Made by a program: the position numbers and the translations under genes. Source: Paenibacillus eucommiae (lineage in GTDB: Bacteria; Bacillota; Bacilli; Paenibacillales; NBRC-103111). Taken from it: a stretch of DNA of 64,000 nucleotides. This document shows positions 16,758 to 25,154 of this stretch, piece by piece. The stretch covers positions 1 to 64,000 of the forward strand of contig NZ_JAGGLB010000003.1 in NCBI RefSeq assembly GCF_017874215.1, written 5' to 3'. A model generated the notes under the pieces. The model saw nothing but the letters and a program-made list of their open reading frames with translations, was not told the origin of the DNA and did no database searches. Every line of letters begins with the position of its first letter. The stretch's first letter is position 1.

Positions 16758-18770
16758 TTAATCTACAGCCCGCAAGCGAAAAGTTTCAAAAGACAAATGC
16801 TGAGGAACACTGCTGCCTTTAAGTGTTAAACGAATACCCCCGTCCGGATGATCGCTTGCCATGTAATCGGCCAATTTCCATTTCCCGTCATGTCCGAGCT
16901 GCTCTAGGGAAACGATTCCTCGTTTTCCGGGCAGCCAAAGTACCACTTGCGGAAACTCCTCGATTCCGAAATAACAAAGTCCGAGAACGGATTCATCGCC
17001 ATCCTCCCACCATACTGGATATAACTCCAATATCCCTTCGACCATAACCGGGAAATTACAACGGGTGACCTTTTGGATCATCTGTGAGAAGATCCATTGA
17101 CGCCCTGTGTCTTTCATTGGTTTACCATTGTGGGTTACAACCGCAATAGGATATGGCGCTTCTGCTACTACTACACCATCGGAAATCCAATTACCCTGCG
17201 TATCGTAAAGCGCTGACAATACCTCTCCGCCATGCCCTGCCTGTATCGTATTCATTGTGTTGTACTCTACATTCCATCTGGTTACCAGGTTTTTATCCTT
17301 CAACCATTGGGGTGCATTGCTGGCCAAAGTCCTTTCTGTCTGTACCTTGCTATGAAACGGTTCTGCCTTAACTTGGATCGCCTCGCCCGTAACAATTCCA
17401 CGTTCATGTAATGACCTATACGACTCAGGGTCCATAATACTCCCACGCTGCAGTAAGGTTTTTAGCTCTTCATCGCTATAGAGCTCTGTCGTTCTCCCTG
17501 TAAATATCATCGGGGAAGCATCCGTTGGGGCTTGCGGGATTCCCATTCGTGCCAAATTCACATTCCAATGCGGGCTTAACCCCTCTTCAGTCAGATCCTG
17601 TACCTCGGTAAGATGGGCAGTAAATGATAAAGAAGCACCTTTTCGTACCTTCCCTTTCGTAACGGCTGCGACTTGAACCAGATAGGGCTTCAGTTTCCTT
17701 AACATAGGTACGACGTTTCCTGATGGGTCATGCATTCCAAAAACATTATCCAGGACACTTAAAGTCAGCAATCCATTGGTTGAAATGGTATTCAGATATA
17801 ACTCCAATCCCAGCGCACGTGCTGATTTAATACCGGTTGCAAAAGGGTAATTCTCTACCTCGCAGCAAAGTCGTATCGGCACATCAATCATTGCTGGAAT
17901 AGGATCTGCGACTGTAATGATCTTATGGAGCAAATCGAGTGGCCGCTCGTCACGGTACCCCCCATTGCCGCCAGTACGCAGCCAAGGACGTGGAGAATTT
18001 TCAGTACTAAGTGAAGACATCACTTGATTCAAGTTGATTCCACTCAATTGAAAGGAATAGGGTGCACAGAACATCACACCCATTCCCACGTTGGGATTAA
18101 CCTCAGCTACGGTGTCACGCAGCTTTTGGGTAAATTTCCGCATGGATTCCCCCTGCACTTCAAACCATGTTCTGCGAAAATCCCTATCTGCCTGTTGTTG
18201 AACAAGCCGTTCGTATACTTCATGTCTCTCGTAACGGCGACCAAGCTTCGCTGCCAAGCGTTCCATATGTTTCTCACAGAAACACTGCAGCGTATCTGTA
18301 CCTTCTCTTTGAAACAATCGAAAATCATCATCGATCCAAATCGATTCAACATCTAATTGCGCATACATTGCGAAAGCTTTACTAATATACTCATGGAAGC
18401 TTACATCCAATGGACAAGGACAGCCGACTGATTGGTTACCGTGACCGTCCATGATCCAGCGGAAATGATCCATGCCTGCAGCCGGCTTAGCTTCCCCATG
18501 CCCAAGCGTCACAAAATAATTCAGCATAGGTATCATCCCATGAGCACGCACTTCAGCAAAGCGCTTAGCCAGCAGCTCCACGATCTTTCTAATAGCCTCC
18601 TCATTCGGATGAGGAGGCATCTCTCCGTGGCCGTTAAAGGCCAGAATTGCATCCACCTGTGTATCTTTTGCAAACTGCAAAGTTTCCTGCCAGAGCCTCT
18701 CATCTTCAAGTAGCGGCAAACCCGGACGCAAAATGTATTGAACTAGTTTCTTTTCCGGATCCATAAGCAT
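16758..18770 (-). CDS. Hypothetical protein, probable TIM-barrel glycosidase-like
   Basis: 670 residues from ATG 18770 (GAAGGTG seven bases upstream). No signal peptide. The N-terminal 400 residues alternate helices and strands in TIM-barrel fashion (DAILAFNGHGEMPPHP; YAQLDVESIWIDDDFRLF; GMGVMFCAPYS), with acidic residues at strand ends that could be catalytic, as in GH-A clan enzymes. The C-terminal part has a beta-sandwich look with VVAEAPYPIAVVTHNGKP. I cannot place it in a named GH family. First gene of the operon with the MlrC-type gene 34 bases on. Confidence 0.7.
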   Translation of the reverse strand: MLMDPEKKLVQYILRPGLPLLEDERLWQETLQFAKDTQVDAILAFNGHGEMPPHPNEEAIRKIVELLAKRFAEVRAHGMIPMLNYFVTLGHGEAKPAAGMDHFRWIMDGHGNQSVGCPCPLDVSFHEYISKAFAMYAQLDVESIWIDDDFRLFQREGTDTLQCFCEKHMERLAAKLGRRYERHEVYERLVQQQADRDFRRTWFEVQGESMRKFTQKLRDTVAEVNPNVGMGVMFCAPYSFQLSGINLNQVMSSLSTENSPRPWLRTGGNGGYRDERPLDLLHKIITVADPIPAMIDVPIRLCCEVENYPFATGIKSARALGLELYLNTISTNGLLTLSVLDNVFGMHDPSGNVVPMLRKLKPYLVQVAAVTKGKVRKGASLSFTAHLTEVQDLTEEGLSPHWNVNLARMGIPQAPTDASPMIFTGRTTELYSDEELKTLLQRGSIMDPESYRSLHERGIVTGEAIQVKAEPFHSKVQTERTLASNAPQWLKDKNLVTRWNVEYNTMNTIQAGHGGEVLSALYDTQGNWISDGVVVAEAPYPIAVVTHNGKPMKDTGRQWIFSQMIQKVTRCNFPVMVEGILELYPVWWEDGDESVLGLCYFGIEEFPQVVLWLPGKRGIVSLEQLGHDGKWKLADYMASDHPDGGIRLTLKGSSVPQHLSFETFRLRAVD

Positions 18771-18895
18771 GAATGTAATCACCTTCGTTTTAATTATTTT
18801 CTATTAACCGCATTAACAGGAGCATCCGTATCAAAATGGCTGGAGCGATTCATGATGTTAATTTTGATTTTTTTCTTCAAATATAGTCTCATTAT

Positions 18896-18924
18896 AAAAA
18901 AAAATAGACTCGATAACGAGTCTA
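18896..18924 (-). terminator. Intrinsic terminator
   Basis: TAGACTCG/CGAGTCTA stem with ATAA loop (18905-18924), followed on the minus strand by nine T. It isolates the carbohydrate operon from transcription coming from the subtilase gene. Confidence 0.8.
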
Positions 18925-19018
18925 CAATCTGCTGAAATGTATCATTATTTGACGAATTTCATTTATACTTCCTTCTTTATATTGGAAATCGACCTGTTAA
19001 AATCATAATGAAACCCCC

Positions 19019-19066
19019 ATAGGTAAGGAAACCCTCGACGTGACTCGCTAAGGTTTCCTTACCTAT
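19019..19066. terminator. Long hairpin, possible terminator
   Basis: A perfect 15-bp inverted repeat (ATAGGTAAGGAAACC / GGTTTCCTTACCTAT) around an 18-base loop, without a U tract on either side. The 478 bases between the genes at 18770 and 19260 hold this, the terminator at 18896 and nothing else recognisable. Confidence 0.5.
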
Positions 19067-19259
19067 ACTCTCAACTAAATACAAAATACAAAACTAACTA
19101 TACACTAATTGGATAACTAACCTGCTGCCCGATACTTCAATGAAGTACTTCTTTCAGTAAAACCCTTATGAATTTAGAAAAGACTTCTGCTTCCTCATAG
19201 TGAGGCATCTGGGTCCAGTAGTTTAGGATTTATTGTTCCTGAGTCGCTCGATCAGATCA

Positions 19260-20888
19260 TTAATAACTAGATGATTTAAGCCAATTCTCCCACTGTTCAC
19301 TAAGGTTGAAACGCCTTTGACTATGCATTTCCATATCAGAATCGATAATCTGAAAAGGAGGATCCGGATTAAAGGAATGATTCGTCACTTCCTTTAACGC
19401 AATTATTCTTCCCCAGAAATGTATGTCAAGATTTGCTAGGGAGTCTCTTCGCAGGCCCATAACCAAAGCAGAAGTGAAGGAGGAGAGTTTAGTCATTCCG
19501 GCTATTTGTATGGCTAGCAGACTAACGTCAAGGTCCTTATCTTCAAACCTTTTGATGATAGCTTGGATATAAGTGCCCCATAGTTCTGGATGGTGAAGTA
19601 TGTGGTAAAGTGCGGCAGAACGAACTCTAGCGTCGATGTCCTGTAAGGCATTCGTCAAATAAGCAGCATCCAAGTAATATTGTTCCTGTGCTGTTTTACA
19701 TAGTGCCACAGATCGTACGATTGGTGATGTATTGACAAATGCATCGCTCAGTAGTTGCAAACTTCTTTGTGAAAATGGTGTATCAAGTGAAAAAATAACA
19801 TTCATTGCGTTATCTGCATCGTATTCTGATAATTTCTTCTCTGGTATTGAGCATACCCCCTGCCAACGGGAAAAAGGCGATGACCTATTATTTAATACAG
19901 GTCTGCACGTAGAAACCGAAGCCCTGACTGAAACGACTCCTGACCGTAAATCCGACCAGCGCTCATTTTTGAATGAACCACTGATCAACGCATGTTTTAC
20001 TTGCTCATTTGTCCACTCTGGATGTGCCTGCCAAAGACAGGCGGCAGCACCGAGCACAATTGGTCCTGCAAAAGAAGTGCCATCTATACGGGCATAGCCT
20101 TTAGGGACGTTATCAAAATTTTTGAATGGATGCGCAGCTAACATTTCAAGGTCTCCCCATGGAAGTACCAAATTTTCTGCGGGAGCTAATATTTCTGGGA
20201 TCCATTTTCCTTCAAAAGTTACGCCTCGTGCACAGGGGTATGAATACGCATCCGCTAATCCACCGACATTAGGGATGACAACTCCGCCTACAGATAACAC
20301 AGATGGGGCACAGGCTTGCGAACATAGACTCGCTGCATCTGTAGAATTTCCAGTAACGGATATTACAAGCATACCTAACTCCGATAATTGCTCACAGAGG
20401 ACCATACTCTCCTCCAACTGCCATGGCAGCAAAGGATGATGCGGCCTTGTATTGAAGGCAACGAAAAGTCCCTGGATACCGAGTTTCCATCCGGTATCCC
20501 TAACCCATTCCAACGATTCCTTAAGAGCAAAATCCTCTACTCCTGTCTTGTATGCAGAAATTAGATAGAGCTCTGCATGTGGAGCCATGCCTGTATAAAG
20601 ACCATCGGAGAGAGTCCCTGTACCAGCGGCCGCCGCCGCCGCCCAAAGCCCGTGGATCCCTTTCTTCCAGGGACCAGTATAATCGGCTACGATTAACTCA
20701 GGTTCAGTAGCACCATGTGCGATACGGACTATAAAACTATTACGCGTTTCGTTTGCAGATATGTCTGGATGGCTAGGGAAATTTGCGTCTATAATAGCAA
20801 TTTTTACTCCTCGCCCAGTAAGATCACTTGGGACATCCAGAAATTGACGAATAGATGGCCAATTATTTTGCGTAGTCCATTCCTCCAT
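19260..20888 (-). CDS. Intracellular S8 (subtilisin-like) serine peptidase with helical-repeat C terminus
   Basis: 542 residues. Catalytic triad: Asp34 in VKIAIIDANFPSHPD, His79 in KGIHGLWAAA and Ser272 in RIDGTSFAGPIV; the oxyanion Asn181 is in SVTGNST. There is no signal peptide or prodomain, so it should act in the cytoplasm. Residues 340-510 form short helical pairs (LDAAYLTNALQDIDARVRSA; YIQAIIKRFEDKDLDVSLLA), like HEAT repeats. The histidine motif is unusual (GIHGLW instead of HGTHVAG). Spacing to the GGAGA upstream is long. Partner or substrate unknown; a single-gene unit. Confidence 0.85.
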   Translation of the reverse strand: MEEWTTQNNWPSIRQFLDVPSDLTGRGVKIAIIDANFPSHPDISANETRNSFIVRIAHGATEPELIVADYTGPWKKGIHGLWAAAAAAGTGTLSDGLYTGMAPHAELYLISAYKTGVEDFALKESLEWVRDTGWKLGIQGLFVAFNTRPHHPLLPWQLEESMVLCEQLSELGMLVISVTGNSTDAASLCSQACAPSVLSVGGVVIPNVGGLADAYSYPCARGVTFEGKWIPEILAPAENLVLPWGDLEMLAAHPFKNFDNVPKGYARIDGTSFAGPIVLGAAACLWQAHPEWTNEQVKHALISGSFKNERWSDLRSGVVSVRASVSTCRPVLNNRSSPFSRWQGVCSIPEKKLSEYDADNAMNVIFSLDTPFSQRSLQLLSDAFVNTSPIVRSVALCKTAQEQYYLDAAYLTNALQDIDARVRSAALYHILHHPELWGTYIQAIIKRFEDKDLDVSLLAIQIAGMTKLSSFTSALVMGLRRDSLANLDIHFWGRIIALKEVTNHSFNPDPPFQIIDSDMEMHSQRRFNLSEQWENWLKSSSY

Positions 20889-20968
20889 TCAAATGTCAGC
20901 ATTCTCCAACCAATTAATAACAGTTTATCAGGTTAATCGGATAAATGTCATAGAAAGAAAGATTATAA

Positions 20969-20998
20969 TTAAACTATGCTGCCGTTAGCTAAATGACG
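20969..20998 (+). repeat. Intergenic repeat, left-end copy 5
   Basis: TAAACTATGCTGCCGTTAGC then TAAATGACGC, a diverged left end between the IseA-like gene stop and the subtilase start. Confidence 0.5.
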
Positions 20999-21031
20999 CT
21001 ATAGCCATACATCACGTAGGAAAATCTCTAA

Positions 21032-21673
21032 TTAATCAAGTCGAGATGCTAGCAGCCACTTACCATTAACATATTCAATTTTTATGGTTAATGGATCAGC
21101 AGGATCGTCAAGTACTGTTCTATTTAGCTCGATTTCTGCAACACGACCTTTTTGTCCCTTTAGCTTGGCGGAATCAATTAGAAATGTTGTTGCCCATCCA
21201 CGTCCACCAGTTTCTATGTCTACATAAAGCTTTCCATCATAATCCTTATATCGAGGACGGTCTCCTTTTTCAGGTGTAAGGTAACGAGAATAGAATACTT
21301 TTTGGGCGATATCTTTCGTAAATACTTCCTCGACCGTTTTTTTTAAATCCGCTACTGTTTTGACTTTTTCGTCCAGCACCAGGACATACCCAACGTCACC
21401 TGGAATCGTTTTCGTCTCATCGACTTTGAACTCATTAGATGTGTTAAACAATCCAACATGTATATTTAATGCCTTCGGTATAAGCTGGTTGAGAATATCC
21501 TTTACCTCCTTATCAGACAGTTTTACTGTAGAGTCTACTTTAGTATCTGTTTTTGTGACTTCAGTGTTATGTTCCTTGTCTCCTTTTTCAGATGCCATTT
21601 CGCAACCCACACAACCAATAAGTAATACTAAAAGTACTAATAATAAAAAAAGTTTAGTCTGTATTCTTTTCAT
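21032..21673 (-). CDS. IseA-like lipoprotein
   Basis: ATG 21673 follows GAGGTGG. A lysine start and hydrophobic run LFLLLVLLVLLIGCVGC form a lipoprotein signal. Residues from LSDKEVKDILNQLIPKALNI to the end (VEIFTKDIAQKVFYSRYL-like segment, YKDYDGKLYVD, GKWLLASRLD) resemble the IseA family, B. subtilis inhibitors of DL-endopeptidase autolysins. Inferred role: surface-anchored regulator of cell-wall hydrolases. The match is by eye and family-level only. Confidence 0.65.
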   Translation of the reverse strand: MKRIQTKLFLLLVLLVLLIGCVGCEMASEKGDKEHNTEVTKTDTKVDSTVKLSDKEVKDILNQLIPKALNIHVGLFNTSNEFKVDETKTIPGDVGYVLVLDEKVKTVADLKKTVEEVFTKDIAQKVFYSRYLTPEKGDRPRYKDYDGKLYVDIETGGRGWATTFLIDSAKLKGQKGRVAEIELNRTVLDDPADPLTIKIEYVNGKWLLASRLD

Positions 21674-21827
21674 AAAAACCACCTCTTCCATAATTTATAA
21701 TGTTACAATTTTCTTGTTTACTAATAAAGAGGGAAAATCGCAGTGAGATGGCTTAACTGGCACATCGGCGCATAATCAAGCAGCCATAGTAAATGCTCCC
21801 AACTAAGCACTTTTCAAAAACGCTTAG

Positions 21828-22688
21828 TCAGCCTGACGAGAGCTTCTGTCCGGTTATACGCCGGCATTGGAGCAGCCAAAGCTCTCCTTCTGCGAAGGCC
21901 CATTCAATATCGATGTCCGGGCCAAAAGTATCCTCGCACTTTGCAGCCAGACGGTTCAACTCGCTGCATTGCTTGGCGGTCAGACATAGCGAGTACGCGG
22001 CATTGTCTGCCAACTTATGTTGAATCGTACCTTCGTACTGGCCTAATCGAACCGCAACCTCTTTCATGCTAGCCGTCGCTTCCGTAATTCCCCCATTCCG
22101 GTTCATTCTGAAGTAATCCGGCGTCACATATCCAGAAGCAACCGCTTCGCCTAGTCCCCAGGTTGCCTCTATTACTCGTTCATCCGCATTCGTGACAGGA
22201 TTGCGTGTAAACATTATTCCCGACACGTCGGAAGCGATCATTCGTTGTACGATGAGCGCTACTTGTACAGCAGCCACAGCCGCAGTCCCAGCCTCGTCTT
22301 CATCTACTGCAGTTGCTCCCTCTCCTCGCCTCATATAGTTACGCAATCGATTCGATTGTGCCGAATTCCAAACGTACCGAATCGCTCGCTCAATTCCTTC
22401 GGCGGTCGTCACGTTCAAGCAGGAATGAAACAGTCCAGCATAGCTGGACAGTTCACCATCTTCTTGACTAGCGGACGATCTGACGGAAACTGCACCTAAG
22501 GAGTCTAACATAGTCCGGATTTCGCTTTCCAAATTCAGCTCTCCCCTTGCAAATTGCTGAACGGCGGAAGCTGACAACAGATACCCTGTTGGCACCGGCA
22601 AACGGTGTTGAAGCGCCTTACCCAAATTCACCGCTTTACGCCCGAATAAATCAACCTCGGTCGCCTCATATAAATGTATCAGATTCAT
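21828..22688 (-). CDS. PEP-synthase-like ATP-binding subunit (split dikinase)
   Basis: 286 residues covering just the ATP-grasp (PPDK N-terminal) domain. Visible: GRKAVNLGKAL, VPTGYLLS, SVRSSASQEDG, SYAGLFHSCLN, VALIVQRMIASDVSGIMFT, WGLGEAVASG and the closing DIEWAFAEGELWLLQCRRIT. In PEP synthase and in rifampin phosphotransferase this domain transfers the beta-phosphate of ATP to a histidine on a swivelling domain, here encoded by the overlapping upstream gene (ATGA, 22685-22688). There is no PEP-binding barrel. Probable antibiotic- or metabolite-phosphorylating enzyme; substrate unknown. Confidence 0.85.
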   Translation of the reverse strand: MNLIHLYEATEVDLFGRKAVNLGKALQHRLPVPTGYLLSASAVQQFARGELNLESEIRTMLDSLGAVSVRSSASQEDGELSSYAGLFHSCLNVTTAEGIERAIRYVWNSAQSNRLRNYMRRGEGATAVDEDEAGTAAVAAVQVALIVQRMIASDVSGIMFTRNPVTNADERVIEATWGLGEAVASGYVTPDYFRMNRNGGITEATASMKEVAVRLGQYEGTIQHKLADNAAYSLCLTAKQCSELNRLAAKCEDTFGPDIDIEWAFAEGELWLLQCRRITGQKLSSG

Positions 22689-23431
22689 TCATTATCACAT
22701 CCCATAACGATGCCAGAGATCGCATCTATACGAATTTTTTGACCGTTTATAACAGCTTCTGTTGCATTTCCGCAGCCGACAATACACGTGATGTTAAACT
22801 CCCTCGCCAAAATAGCAGCATGGCAAACGATGCCGCCTCGGTCCGTGACAAGTCCTGCAATAAGCTCAGCAACCTCGATGAAATCAGGTGTCGTCATCGT
22901 AGTTACGAGAATATCACCCTGTTTTACGTTCCCTAGCTCATCCTTCCTCACTATGACTGCAGCTCTCCCTTCGGCATGACCGGGACAGGCAACTTTTCCG
23001 CTCGCAAGAAATAATTCTTCTACAGAGACATTGCTATCTGCTGGTTCAATCTCTTGCCGCTCATTCAAGAGTGCGCGAAGCTCCTTACTCCAAGGCGCTT
23101 CGTTGGCATATTTCCCAATCGATTTGCCTAACGCTGCATACAAATGCAATTCGTACATCGCCCGGTCAAAGCACATAATCAATTCGGATGACGTGAGTTG
23201 CTCCTGTCTGCCAAGAACTTTGATATAGCTGCTTTTATACGCTGGAATATGCTCGATAAAAACTTCCAATACCGGCGTCGTCTGAGCAATTGCTTCGCGC
23301 ATCTGCAACTCAAACAGCGACGTCCGTTCAAGCTGATACCTATGAATTTTTTTGTATACATCACGTACCAAAGGCTTAAGCAGTTCAATCTCTTTCTGAT
23401 ACCATATTCTGACTCTGTTGAAAATAACCAT
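22685..23431 (-). CDS. PEP-synthase-like phosphohistidine subunit (split dikinase)
   Basis: 248 residues. Residues 1-135 are helical with no recognised family (YQKEIELLKPLVRDVYKKI, FDRAMYELHLYAALGKSIG) and could hold the substrate site. Residues 140-248 are the mobile domain: GKVACPGHAEGRAAV, GDILVTTMTTPDF, then TDRGGIVCHAAILARE with the catalytic His after Cys. Overlaps the ATP-binding gene by 4 bases; domain order is reversed compared with single-chain PEP synthase. Sits behind a leader ORF and terminator (23465-23656), suggesting induction by attenuation. Confidence 0.85.
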   Translation of the reverse strand: MVIFNRVRIWYQKEIELLKPLVRDVYKKIHRYQLERTSLFELQMREAIAQTTPVLEVFIEHIPAYKSSYIKVLGRQEQLTSSELIMCFDRAMYELHLYAALGKSIGKYANEAPWSKELRALLNERQEIEPADSNVSVEELFLASGKVACPGHAEGRAAVIVRKDELGNVKQGDILVTTMTTPDFIEVAELIAGLVTDRGGIVCHAAILAREFNITCIVGCGNATEAVINGQKIRIDAISGIVMGCDNE

Positions 23432-23451
23432 CTCCTTTTCATACTTCCAAT

Positions 23452-23493
23452 TAAATCAAAACAAAAAGCCACTGAAAACAAACCAGTGGCTTT
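23452..23493 (-). terminator. Attenuator terminator before the split dikinase genes
   Basis: 10-bp stem AAAGCCACTG/CAGTGGCTTT (23465-23493) followed on the minus strand by TTTTTGTTTTG, 34 bases before the start at 23431. Its 5' arm can alternatively pair with CAGGGCTTT, the 3' arm of the hairpin upstream. Confidence 0.8.
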
Positions 23494-23540
23494 AGCGCGC
23501 GGAATCACTCTATACTCCAGAGTAGACCCGCACAGATATA

Positions 23541-23572
23541 AAGCCCTGAGGACAGGAATATCCTCAGGGCTT
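23541..23572 (-). promoter_or_regulatory. Hairpin between leader ORF and terminator
   Basis: Perfect 12-bp stem AAGCCCTGAGGA/TCCTCAGGGCTT with 8-base loop, beginning 22 bases past the leader stop. Its 3' arm (CAGGGCTTT) is complementary, with one bulge, to the terminator 5' arm (AAAGCCACTG), so it may be the switch of an attenuator. Confidence 0.7.
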
Positions 23573-23593
23573 ATTTCGAGATAAGCGAATTAG

Positions 23594-23656
23594 TTAAATA
23601 AAAACATCGCGAGGACCTAATATGATGTTGTTGGCGCTTCGTTTGAAGTTTTTCAT
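23594..23656 (-). CDS. Putative 20-residue leader peptide
   Basis: ATG 23656 with GAGGAGTGAGGTCA upstream opens a 20-codon ORF, MKNFKRSANN... ending GPRDVFI, stop TAA. It lies between a good promoter and two RNA hairpins ahead of the dikinase pair. Short, basic at the N terminus, no family. Its start context is nearly the same as the 15-codon leader at 9228-9275. Inferred: regulatory leader whose translation controls the terminator. Confidence 0.65.
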   Translation of the reverse strand: MKNFKRSANNIILGPRDVFI

Positions 23657-23699
23657 TGACCTCACTCCTCAGGGTTAAATTTTTATCAATACATGGCAT

Positions 23700-23729
23700 A
23701 GTATACACTTCCAAATATTACCTTGTCAA
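23700..23729 (-). promoter_or_regulatory. Sigma-A promoter of the leader/dikinase unit
   Basis: TTGACA (23729-23724) and TATACT (23705-23700) with 18-base spacing, 44 bases upstream of the leader start. Confidence 0.75.
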
Positions 23730-23790
23730 TAGATGCCCCTACTCTCCGAAAAAGGCTGTAAACCAATGAAGCCTGCTCCACCTATATCAA

Positions 23791-23853
23791 GCTATAACTA
23801 CCTGTTAGCGTAAAAATAATGGCCGCTCTACAGAAGAGCGACTATTTGAACTT
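23791..23853 (+). repeat. Intergenic repeat, compact copy 6
   Basis: AACTACCTGTTAGCGTAA, then a CGCTCTACAGAAGAGCG hairpin and ACTATTTGAACTT at the right end. A shortened version with both ends present. Confidence 0.6.
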
Positions 23854-23892
23854 ACTTTTTCTCTCTTCAATACAATACAACTAAAGTAACAT

Positions 23893-23935
23893 AAAAAAAG
23901 AACCATCCCTAGAAACCCTAGAACGGTTCTTTTTT
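23893..23935. terminator. Bidirectional terminator
   Basis: AAAAAAAGAACC and GGTTCTTTTTT arms with an inner CTAG-containing loop. It lies between the dikinase leader promoter and the Gmad2 lipoprotein gene. Confidence 0.75.
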
Positions 23936-24100
23936 AATCCCATCTAATATCATAACGTTCATTAGGAAGGTTTAATATATGGCCATTATTGCTGCTAACC
24001 CTATCATTGTTTAACCATGTTTGGCCGGTTTCTCTAGTGTCTCTAGTTCAAACTGTTTCACCACTAGCAAAGCATTGGTGGAAGTATTGACTTTCCCTAT

Positions 24101-25045
24101 TCACCTTGTGATATTGATTCGATCTTTGGGAGCTTTCAAAGGAACAATCAGCTCATGTTCGACACCTCCGTGTTTAGCGCTGTGAATGAACAAGATTAGC
24201 ATCAAGTTAGACTGCGAGGCTTTTTCATAACTGACATCGAAGCGAAAACGGCCCCATTCCGGCGCGCTCACTCCAGCCATCTCGTTCCCTTCGGCAAGTA
24301 TGGTGTGTCCGTCTTCTAGCGTCCAGCTAAAAGCGGCTTCGAATACGCGAGCTTCGCCCTCAACTGTGAAAGTGGGGCCAGCTTCTGTCCCCAACTGGGG
24401 CGAAAATACGCGAAAAGCATCATTTTCCACCACAGGAATCGAGACGGATTGTCCGGAGCGGGCGTCAATTTTCAGGGTGACGAATTGATCGACCATTTCG
24501 TGCTGGACGAGTTCTATATTCCAGTTTCCGTTCTTCGCATCGAGTGAGACTAATTTGATAGCCCTTGCAGCGGTCGGCTCGGTCAGTGATTGCAGTGCGG
24601 CTTGTACGGCTTCAGATTGACCGATCATGTCTTCTGGAACCACTTGCGTAGCATCATGCATGATGATTTTGGCGGCAGTGGTCTGTGCCGGGTACGATTC
24701 TTGGACTGCCCCTGAGTGCCACGCTTCCACTTCTGCGCCGATCGCCATATTCTCAGGCTGAACGTTCTGGCCGCCGCTGTTCTGCAGTACCGTCTGCTCG
24801 TTCACCGTGAACCAAAAGGCATCGATATAGGCAGAGCCATTTTTTTCAACGTAAGCCGTGATTAACCAACGGTTCCCTTCCTTTTGAATAATGTTCCCCT
24901 TGTCAAACACTTTGACCGATTTGGTCTCCTTTACGGATACAGGGCTCACTGTAGAGTCCCCCGAAACGCTTCCCTGGCCACATGATGCCAATAGGGTAGC
25001 CATACAAATCAAAACGAGAAAAAGAAACCCTTTTTGTTGTCTCAT
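24101..25045 (-). CDS. Lipoprotein with DUF3221-like and Gmad2 domains
   Basis: ATG 25045 has AAAGGAG nine bases upstream. Signal and lipobox: FLFLVLICMATLLASC. Residues 45-120 (GNRWLITAYVEKNGSAYIDA, then AIGAEVEAWHSGAVQESYPAQ) resemble DUF3221. The last 100 residues (FRVFSPQLGTEAGPTFTVEG, FSWTLEDGHTILAEG, GRFRFDVSYE) form a Gmad2 immunoglobulin-like domain found in spore-germination and sporulation lipoproteins. Expected outside the membrane. Function unknown. Single gene. Confidence 0.8.
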   Translation of the reverse strand: MRQQKGFLFLVLICMATLLASCGQGSVSGDSTVSPVSVKETKSVKVFDKGNIIQKEGNRWLITAYVEKNGSAYIDAFWFTVNEQTVLQNSGGQNVQPENMAIGAEVEAWHSGAVQESYPAQTTAAKIIMHDATQVVPEDMIGQSEAVQAALQSLTEPTAARAIKLVSLDAKNGNWNIELVQHEMVDQFVTLKIDARSGQSVSIPVVENDAFRVFSPQLGTEAGPTFTVEGEARVFEAAFSWTLEDGHTILAEGNEMAGVSAPEWGRFRFDVSYEKASQSNLMLILFIHSAKHGGVEHELIVPLKAPKDRINITR

Positions 25046-25154
25046 GTTCCTCAACTCCTTTGAAAGTCAGACGTAGCATGATTCTCAAAAGTTTCAGAAT
25101 CGCTAATTCTAAACGATTATTACAGAATTCTGCTTATTAGCAAGGAGAAAGTAG

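Noticed and set aside
21828..23431. Simple rifampin phosphotransferase (rph)
   Set aside because: The ATP-grasp and His domains fit, but the roughly 430-residue rifampin-binding domain is absent and the His domain is closer to PEP synthase; calling it rph would overstate the evidence.
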